This document shows positions 44,889 to 49,801 of a DNA stretch of 49,801 bases, piece by piece. The DNA comes from an uncultured Muribaculaceae bacterium (GTDB lineage: Bacteria; Bacteroidota; Bacteroidia; Bacteroidales; Muribaculaceae). How positions within the stretch are numbered: the stretch's first letter is position 1; each line of letters starts with the position of its first letter. The notes under the pieces are model-generated. The model was not told the origin of the DNA. It searched no databases and worked only from the letters and a program-made list of their open reading frames with translations. The stretch is taken from positions 1 to 49,801 of the forward strand of contig CALUNI010000004.1 in the NCBI GenBank assembly GCA_944321905.1, read 5' to 3'. The translations under genes were made by a program, and so were the position numbers.

Positions 44889-44947
44889 ATACTAATTCGG
44901 CTATTTCGTCCCTACGGCACTTCAAAATTTCACGGCCTTGCGACGTT

Positions 44948-45529
44948 TCACTCGCCATATTCTTCCAAATACAATTTACATGCCATTTCAAGTTCGGCAT
45001 ACCATTCTGCGCCAAAACGGCGTATCAGCGGCTCGCGCAAGAACTGGTAAAGCCTCACTCCCTTTGCCCTGCCAAGCACCTCGGCAGCCTTGCATATTTT
45101 CCACCTGTGATAAGATACCGCAGTAAACGAGGGATAACTCTTTAAACGCAACGGATACAAGTGGCACGAAACAGGCTTATAAAAGTCTATGCGCCCCTCC
45201 TTGTAAGCTTTCTCGAAAGCACACAGGCACATCCCGTTCTTGCCGTAGCACGAAAACACGCAATTCTTGCCATCGATGATTTGGGTAACAAGGTCACCCT
45301 CTTCATCTACATACCCCACCCCGTTTTCCTTAATTTCGGCTTGCGCACGTGGCAGCAAATCATCCCACACCCGAGGCAACACCTCTTTTATTTTCTCATA
45401 CTCTTCACTTGTAATAGGCGCACCGGCATCGCCCTCGATGCAACACTCTCCAAGGCAGGCATCGAGGTCGCATAAGAAAAATTTCTCGACGATATCGAGA
45501 CTGACTATGGTATCTTTTATCTGTAACAT
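44948..45529 (-). CDS. DUF3109 cysteine-rich protein
   Basis: The protein of 193 residues belongs to DUF3109 and has eight or more conserved Cys: CDLDACLGECCIEGDAGAP at the start, then CVFSCYGKNGMCLCAFEKA. VSCHLYPLRLKSY and RWKICKAAE follow. The spacing suggests an Fe-S or zinc site, as in YkgJ-type cysteine clusters. Function is unknown. I chose ATG 45529 because family similarity begins at MLQIKDTIVSLD and a GAGGAAGAAG stretch precedes it. An upstream ATG at 45589 would add 20 residues and is not excluded. Confidence 0.85.
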   Translation of the reverse strand: MLQIKDTIVSLDIVEKFFLCDLDACLGECCIEGDAGAPITSEEYEKIKEVLPRVWDDLLPRAQAEIKENGVGYVDEEGDLVTQIIDGKNCVFSCYGKNGMCLCAFEKAYKEGRIDFYKPVSCHLYPLRLKSYPSFTAVSYHRWKICKAAEVLGRAKGVRLYQFLREPLIRRFGAEWYAELEMACKLYLEEYGE

Positions 45530-45635
45530 CACTTCTTCCTCGTCCACAAAGTCTATACTATTATTGTGTTTACAATTATTCAACGGCATATTATCTGCAT
45601 CACATACTCGCCAATTAACAATGCCGATGATTTTG

Positions 45636-45666
45636 CAAAATTACGAAAAAAGCGACACCACCACAA
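45636..45666 (-). promoter_or_regulatory. Promoter of the DUF3109 gene
   Basis: On the minus strand TTG (45666-45664), a 20-nt spacer and TAATTTTG (45643-45636) match both promoter elements. It diverges from the transporter promoter, with -33 regions overlapping. Confidence 0.7.
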
Positions 45667-45704
45667 TCAGATACTACCACTTCGTTCATTTCTAAAAAAT
45701 TGGT

Positions 45705-45712
45705 TAATTTTG
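45705..45712 (+). promoter_or_regulatory. -7 promoter box of the MFS transporter-rlmH unit
   Basis: A perfect TAATTTTG is preceded by TTCG with a 20-nt spacer (45681-45684). The ATG lies 28 nt after the box. Confidence 0.6.
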
Positions 45713-45740
45713 CACACGAAACGATTAGGCAACAAATCTC

Positions 45741-46955
45741 ATGGCAAAATCAGCAAAAATAAGCTTGGTAGCCAAGCAATACATCTTCCCATTTGTATTA
45801 ATAACTATGCTTTTCTTCCTGTGGGGCGGGGCGCGTGCGGTAATGGACGTGCTTAACAAGCATTTTCAACTCACAATGGACGTGTCAAAGACCCACTCAG
45901 CCTTGATGCAGGCAGTGGTGTACGGGGCATACTTCCTAATGGCTCTGCCTGCCGGAATGATGATACGCCGCCTCGGCACACGCATAGGGGTGATTATGGG
46001 GCTTCTGCTATTCGGTGGCGGCTCGTTACTGTTCCTACCCATTAGCGACAACGTGGTGTTTGAATATGTGCTGCTGCCTCTGTTCATCATAGGCTGCGGA
46101 TTAGTGATACTCGAAACCGCGGCCAATCCATACGTGACATTGCTCGGAGACCCGCAAACATCGGCAGGACGGCTAAACCTGGCACAGTCGTTTAACGGAC
46201 TCGGAAGCATAATGGGTGTGCTGCTCGGAGGCCAGTTTTTCTTTGCCGAGCGGGAAGGCGAAGTGGCCGACATCGCAGTGCCATATTCAATAATAGGAAT
46301 TATAGTGCTTGCCGTGGCACTATGCTTTACACGCATAAAGCTGCCAGAATTAGTTACAGCCGAAAACGACAACCTTCACGGGCAAGACACTCGTTCAAGG
46401 CTGGGTGGATACTTTTTCTTCGGCTTTGTCGCGCTCATCTGTTACGAGATATCTGAGATATCAATCAACACGTTTTTTATCAACTACATGACCGATGACG
46501 GTTTCCTGTCGCCCAATACGGCATCATTGCTGCTGTCGATTGGCGGACTTGGCCTTTTCATGATAGGACGATTTGCAGGCAGCGCATTAATGAGCCGCAT
46601 CCGTTCTGAAAAGATACTGTTGATTTGTGCCGTCGGCACTACTTTAATGATGCTGCTCGCCATGTCTCCTCTGGGCTTGGTGTCGAAATGCGCCGTAATC
46701 GTGTGCTACGTGTTTGAAAGCATAATGTTCCCCACCATATTTGCGCTGTCGATTGCCCGGCTCGGCAAGCTCACCGAACGGGCATCATCCATATTGATGA
46801 TGAGCGTGGTGGGAGGCGCAATAGGTCCGCTTGCAATGGGATGGGTAGGAGACAATTTCTCAATCACGGCCGCATTTGCCGTGCCGCTTGTGGGATTCGT
46901 GGTAGTTCTTGCTTTTGCATTGCATTCATTTTTAAAATCGACAAAGCGGGCATGA
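45741..46955 (+). CDS. FucP-family MFS transporter (sugar:H+ symporter-like)
   Basis: The 404-residue protein has about 12 hydrophobic segments and the FucP/GluP pattern. FFLWGGARAVMDVLNKHFQ leads into helix 1-2, followed by YGAYFLMALPAGMMIRRLG with the MFS-A loop. ETAANPYVTLLGDP and LNLAQSFNGLGS are the family's most conserved blocks. Members transport fucose, glucose/galactose or N-acetylglucosamine by proton symport. The specificity here cannot be inferred because no sugar catabolic genes are adjacent. The stop overlaps rlmH by 4 nt. Confidence 0.92.
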   Translation: MAKSAKISLVAKQYIFPFVLITMLFFLWGGARAVMDVLNKHFQLTMDVSKTHSALMQAVVYGAYFLMALPAGMMIRRLGTRIGVIMGLLLFGGGSLLFLPISDNVVFEYVLLPLFIIGCGLVILETAANPYVTLLGDPQTSAGRLNLAQSFNGLGSIMGVLLGGQFFFAEREGEVADIAVPYSIIGIIVLAVALCFTRIKLPELVTAENDNLHGQDTRSRLGGYFFFGFVALICYEISEISINTFFINYMTDDGFLSPNTASLLLSIGGLGLFMIGRFAGSALMSRIRSEKILLICAVGTTLMMLLAMSPLGLVSKCAVIVCYVFESIMFPTIFALSIARLGKLTERASSILMMSVVGGAIGPLAMGWVGDNFSITAAFAVPLVGFVVVLAFALHSFLKSTKRA

Positions 46956-47425
46956 AAATACTACTTCTCGCCGTGGGCAAGACTTCCACAAGATTCCTTT
47001 CTGATGGCATTAGCGAATACTGCAAACGGCTCGCACGATACATCCCTTTTGAAATCAAATGCGTCAATGACGCAAAAAGCACACGCAACCTCAGCGAATC
47101 ACAACAAAAGCAGAAAGAGGGAAGCTCGATACTTGCGGCACTGTCGCCACAAGACTATGTGGTGCTGCTCGATGAGCATGGACGAGAATTCACTTCAAAA
47201 GAATTTGCCGCCTACATAGGCCGTAAAATGCAGACGGTTCCAAAGCAACTGGTATTTGTTATCGGCGGGCCATACGGCTTTTCCGAAGATGTCGCTGCTC
47301 GTTCCAACGAAAAAATATCCCTGTCAAAAATGACATTCTCCCACGAAATGGTGCGGTTGTTCTTTACCGAACAGCTATATCGGGCAATGACAATCATCAA
47401 CAACGAACCCTACCACCACGAATAG
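46952..47425 (+). CDS. rlmH: 23S rRNA (pseudouridine(1915)-N(3))-methyltransferase RlmH
   Basis: The 157-residue SPOUT methyltransferase has KILLLAVGKT at the start and YVVLLDEHGREFTSKEFA in the middle. The knot region is VFVIGGPYGFSEDV, followed by KMTFSHEMVRLFFTEQLYRA. These are diagnostic for RlmH, which modifies helix 69 of 23S rRNA. The start is ATG 46952 overlapping the transporter stop (ATGA); the longer open frame to 46841 lies inside the transporter gene. Its downstream neighbour hemW is convergent, 13 nt away. Confidence 0.96.
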   Translation: MKILLLAVGKTSTRFLSDGISEYCKRLARYIPFEIKCVNDAKSTRNLSESQQKQKEGSSILAALSPQDYVVLLDEHGREFTSKEFAAYIGRKMQTVPKQLVFVIGGPYGFSEDVAARSNEKISLSKMTFSHEMVRLFFTEQLYRAMTIINNEPYHHE

Positions 47426-47438
47426 CAGGATACCCACG

Positions 47439-48569
47439 TCACACATACATCAATTCCCGCATTATCATGTCTGATAACATAACACCCTTACGGCTCAAGC
47501 GATAACGACTGCCATCGCACTCCATCAGCCCGGAATCGACAAAACGCTTGACTACGCTCATAAAATAGTCATAAAAAGGTATGCCATAAGCGCCACGCAA
47601 AGCGCCGGCATCGATACCCTTACTCGTGCGCAAGCGCAGCATGACCTCCTCGTCATACCGCTCACACAAACTCAGTTCCTCGCCTACGGCAACGGCCTTC
47701 CCGCAGGCAATTCCGTCGATATACGATTTGATGCTGTCGGGATTGTAATACCGCACCCCGCCGGCATAGCTGTGAGCCGATGCGCCAAGTCCCAAATAAG
47801 GAGTCTTGTCCCAATAGCTCGAATTATGCCTCGAATATTGTCCGGGCAACGCAAAGTTAGATATCTCGTAATGCTCGTATCCGTTATCTTCAAGTACGCG
47901 AGCCATCAACTCATACATTTTCACACACGTCTCATCGCCCACCTCCTGTATGAGATGACTGCGCAACATTCGATACAGCCTGGTGCCTTCCTCGTAACTC
48001 AAGCTATAACACGATATATGACTTGGCCTTAACCTCATGGCCATATCCAACGATTGTCTCCACGACTGCAGCGTTTGCCCCGGAATGCCGTAAATAAGGT
48101 CTATGCTCACGTTTGATATGCCGTTTGAAATTATCGATTCATAAGCGTCAACGGCTCGCATGGCATCGTGCCTGCGGTTGAGAAACCTCAATTCCGAATC
48201 AATGAAACTTTGCACCCCCATGCTCACCCTGTTAATGCCCAAATCGACATACGCCCTTACGACCTCGCCCGACACATCGTCGGGATTGACTTCGATAGTG
48301 AACTCTTCGACCGCCGACAAGTCAAATGCGGATCGCAACCCATCTACCATACGCGACAATTGCCCTACCGACAGCAACGATGGCGTGCCTCCGCCAATAT
48401 AAACTGTCCTAACCGCCTCGCCTTGCAATGCACCGCCACGAACAATTGCCTCGCGACACACGGCACCCACATACTCGTCAATGATTCCCGGCTTCGCTGC
48501 TATCGAATAAAAGTCGCAATATATGCACTTTTTCTTGCAAAACGGTATATGAACATAGATTCCTGCCAT
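47439..48569 (-). CDS. hemW: Radical SAM protein HemW (heme chaperone, formerly HemN-like)
   Basis: The 376-residue radical SAM protein begins MAGIYVHIPFCKKKCIYCDF. The cluster cysteines are Cys11, Cys15 and Cys18, and the following position is Phe20. In HemN coproporphyrinogen dehydrogenase that position is a fourth Cys, so the sequence fits HemW. VYIGGGTPSLL and FTIEVNPDDVS continue the radical SAM barrel, and a HemN_C-like domain ends the protein. HemW handles heme transfer rather than porphyrin oxidation. It follows dnaA on the minus strand by 115 nt, behind a terminator. Confidence 0.93.
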   Translation of the reverse strand: MAGIYVHIPFCKKKCIYCDFYSIAAKPGIIDEYVGAVCREAIVRGGALQGEAVRTVYIGGGTPSLLSVGQLSRMVDGLRSAFDLSAVEEFTIEVNPDDVSGEVVRAYVDLGINRVSMGVQSFIDSELRFLNRRHDAMRAVDAYESIISNGISNVSIDLIYGIPGQTLQSWRQSLDMAMRLRPSHISCYSLSYEEGTRLYRMLRSHLIQEVGDETCVKMYELMARVLEDNGYEHYEISNFALPGQYSRHNSSYWDKTPYLGLGASAHSYAGGVRYYNPDSIKSYIDGIACGKAVAVGEELSLCERYDEEVMLRLRTSKGIDAGALRGAYGIPFYDYFMSVVKRFVDSGLMECDGSRYRLSRKGVMLSDMIMRELMYV

Positions 48570-48652
48570 ACGTGATATGATATAAACCCAAAACGGCCAT
48601 TAGACCGCAAATATTTGTTTTGGAAATGCTTCTTATGGCAATTTTGGAACAA

Positions 48653-48681
48653 AAATGCCCGACTTTTGATGCCGGGCATTT
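48653..48681 (-). terminator. Intrinsic terminator of dnaA
   Basis: On the minus strand a 9-bp stem (AAATGCCCG / CGGGCATTT) with an 11-nt loop is followed by TT, directly after the dnaA stop codon. hemW would then need its own promoter; I found no convincing TAnnTTTG box for it. Confidence 0.7.
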
Positions 48682-48684
48682 AAC

Positions 48685-49801
48685 TCATTTCTTCAATTCC
48701 CCTTCGATTATCGCAATATCCTCGCGCAACTGCTTTTCTAATGCCATCCGCTGTTCTATGCTGCTGCACGCATATAGCACCGTGGCGTGGTTTCTCGACA
48801 ACCTTACGCCTATGTTGGTCGATGACATCGGAGTGAATTTCTTGGCAAGATACATCACGACTTGCCGGGCATCGGATATTTCGCGCTTCCTCGACTTGCT
48901 ATACAGCAAGTCGGTATCTATATTATAGTAACCACACACCGTCTCGGCAATCAAGTCAAACGTGACTTGCCGTTTCGACACCTTTACAGCATTAGACATC
49001 ACTGCACGAGCCAAGTCCATCGAGATTTCCTGATTGAGCATCGTTGCATGTGCAAGCAACGACACCACTATGCCTTCAAGCTCGCGAATGCTATCGGTTA
49101 CATTGGCCGCGATATAATCGAGGATCTCGGCAGGAATCGACAAGCCGTCTTGTCGCGCCCGCATGGCAAGCACCTCACGCCGCAGCTCATAATCGGGTGC
49201 GCCCAGTTCCACTGTCATGCCCCACTTGAATCGCGACATCAGCCGTGGCACCATGCCATCCATGTCAACCGGGCGGCAATCGCTCGACATGATAAGCTGC
49301 TTCTGATTCTGGTGCAGATGATTAAATATGTGGAAAAAAGTGTTCTGTGTGGCGGTTTTTCCCGCAAGGTCCTGAATGTCGTCAATTATTAGCACGTCTA
49401 TGCTCTGGTAAAAATTGATAAATTCATTGACCTTGTTATTCCTCACGGCCGTTGTGTATTGGCTCTCAAATACCCTTGCCGTAATATACAGCACACGGCT
49501 GCGCGGATTCACCTCTTTCGACTTTATGCCGATTGCTTCGATTAGGTGGGTCTTGCCCACACCCGTCGGGCCAAACACAAACAATGGGTTGAACGTCTTG
49601 CAACGCGGGTCGTTGGCAATAGCCTTGCCAATGCTCACTGCGAGCTTGTTGCTCACGCTGTCGCAATAATTCTCGAAAGTATATTTAGGGTTCAACTGCG
49701 GGTCGATGTCGCCATAGTCCACCTTGTGGAAAGGATTGACCACTTGCTGCTGCGACCGCTCTAACTTGTTCTCGATAATGGGACTCTTCTTTGGACTCTC
49801 G
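48685..49801 (-). CDS. dnaA: Chromosomal replication initiator protein DnaA, 5' end missing
   Basis: The minus-strand frame stays open through the right edge, so the N-terminal domain I and most of the linker lie outside; about 371 residues are present. Domain III starts near YTFENYCDSVSNKLAVSIGK and has Walker A FVFGPTGVGKTHLIEA and Walker B VLIIDDIQDLAGK. Sensor motifs follow. Domain IV ends with the DnaA-box-binding signature VRLSRNHATVLYACSSI. A GTG at 49743 is an in-frame codon, not the start. No cluster of DnaA boxes is seen nearby in this window. Confidence 0.97.
   Translation of the reverse strand, partial: ESPKKSPIIENKLERSQQQVVNPFHKVDYGDIDPQLNPKYTFENYCDSVSNKLAVSIGKAIANDPRCKTFNPLFVFGPTGVGKTHLIEAIGIKSKEVNPRSRVLYITARVFESQYTTAVRNNKVNEFINFYQSIDVLIIDDIQDLAGKTATQNTFFHIFNHLHQNQKQLIMSSDCRPVDMDGMVPRLMSRFKWGMTVELGAPDYELRREVLAMRARQDGLSIPAEILDYIAANVTDSIRELEGIVVSLLAHATMLNQEISMDLARAVMSNAVKVSKRQVTFDLIAETVCGYYNIDTDLLYSKSRKREISDARQVVMYLAKKFTPMSSTNIGVRLSRNHATVLYACSSIEQRMALEKQLREDIAIIEGELKK

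Noticed and set aside
1..49801. tRNA, rRNA, CRISPR or prophage genes
   Set aside because: Intergenic gaps were read for tRNA T-loop patterns, regular repeat-spacer arrays and integrase or transposase ORFs; none was convincing.

Overview
The window is a densely packed chromosomal segment of a Bacteroidota bacterium, most likely order Bacteroidales. The evidence is the recurrent Bacteroidota-type promoter (-7 box TAnnTTTG, often TAATTTTG or TATCTTTG, in the best cases with a TTG/TTTG about 20 nt upstream), weak Shine-Dalgarno sequences, and family content typical of the order: DUF1460, DUF3109, BioG-BioC fusion, FucP-type MFS transporter, RibBA, and the gene order pheA - aminotransferase - DAHP synthase/chorismate mutase - tyrA. 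Genus cannot be fixed from the sequence alone. No rRNA, tRNA, CRISPR array, prophage or intact insertion sequence was recognised; the region is core-genome-like.

Layout. 1-976 is the 5' part of a DegP/DegQ-type periplasmic protease cut by the left edge. 1333-2840 holds a secreted DUF1460 amidase-like protein and a HAD hydrolase, convergent with nadC. 3797-6915 (minus) is metA - U32 peptidase-like tRNA hydroxylation gene - MGMT-family gene. 7271-10558 (minus) is a universal stress protein - SpoU methyltransferase - radA unit. 10691-13846 (minus) contains a small HTH protein and a four-gene unit (lipoprotein, rsmG, MBL hydrolase, PAP2 phosphatase). A divergent S1-domain CvfB-like gene follows. 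14853-18494 (minus) carries ribBA, an LptF/LptG permease and a START-like protein. 18824-21073 is pta-ackA. 21376-27161 is a six-gene plus-strand unit: acyltransferase, membrane phosphoesterase, tex, folK-like, DUF1232-like, AlkD-like. 27258-34786 runs dnaG - bioA - bioF - bioG/bioC fusion - bioD - exonuclease - small membrane protein with nearly continuous stop/start overlaps. 34832-38930 is the aromatic amino-acid operon behind a leader-peptide attenuator. 39278-42931 has penicillin-binding protein 1A, a secreted flavodoxin and a flavin reductase. 43329-49801 contains gpmI, a DUF3109 gene, a FucP-like transporter with rlmH, hemW and the 3' part of dnaA.

The most notable element is at 34832-35048. 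A textbook promoter is followed by a 25-codon leader ORF in which ten of twelve consecutive codons are Phe or Tyr. A 15-nt antiterminator arm near the end of that ORF can pair with the 5' arm of a perfect 13-bp intrinsic terminator just before pheA. This is the full architecture of ribosome-mediated transcription attenuation, and it would control phenylalanine/tyrosine synthesis (pheA, aminotransferase, DAHP synthase/chorismate mutase, tyrA).

Other points worth attention are a MetA with the Glu111 signature of acetyl-CoA specificity, a predicted leaderless mRNA for the CvfB-like protein, biotin genes directly behind dnaG, an exported flavodoxin overlapping a cytoplasmic flavin reductase, and a decayed palindromic element upstream of pta.
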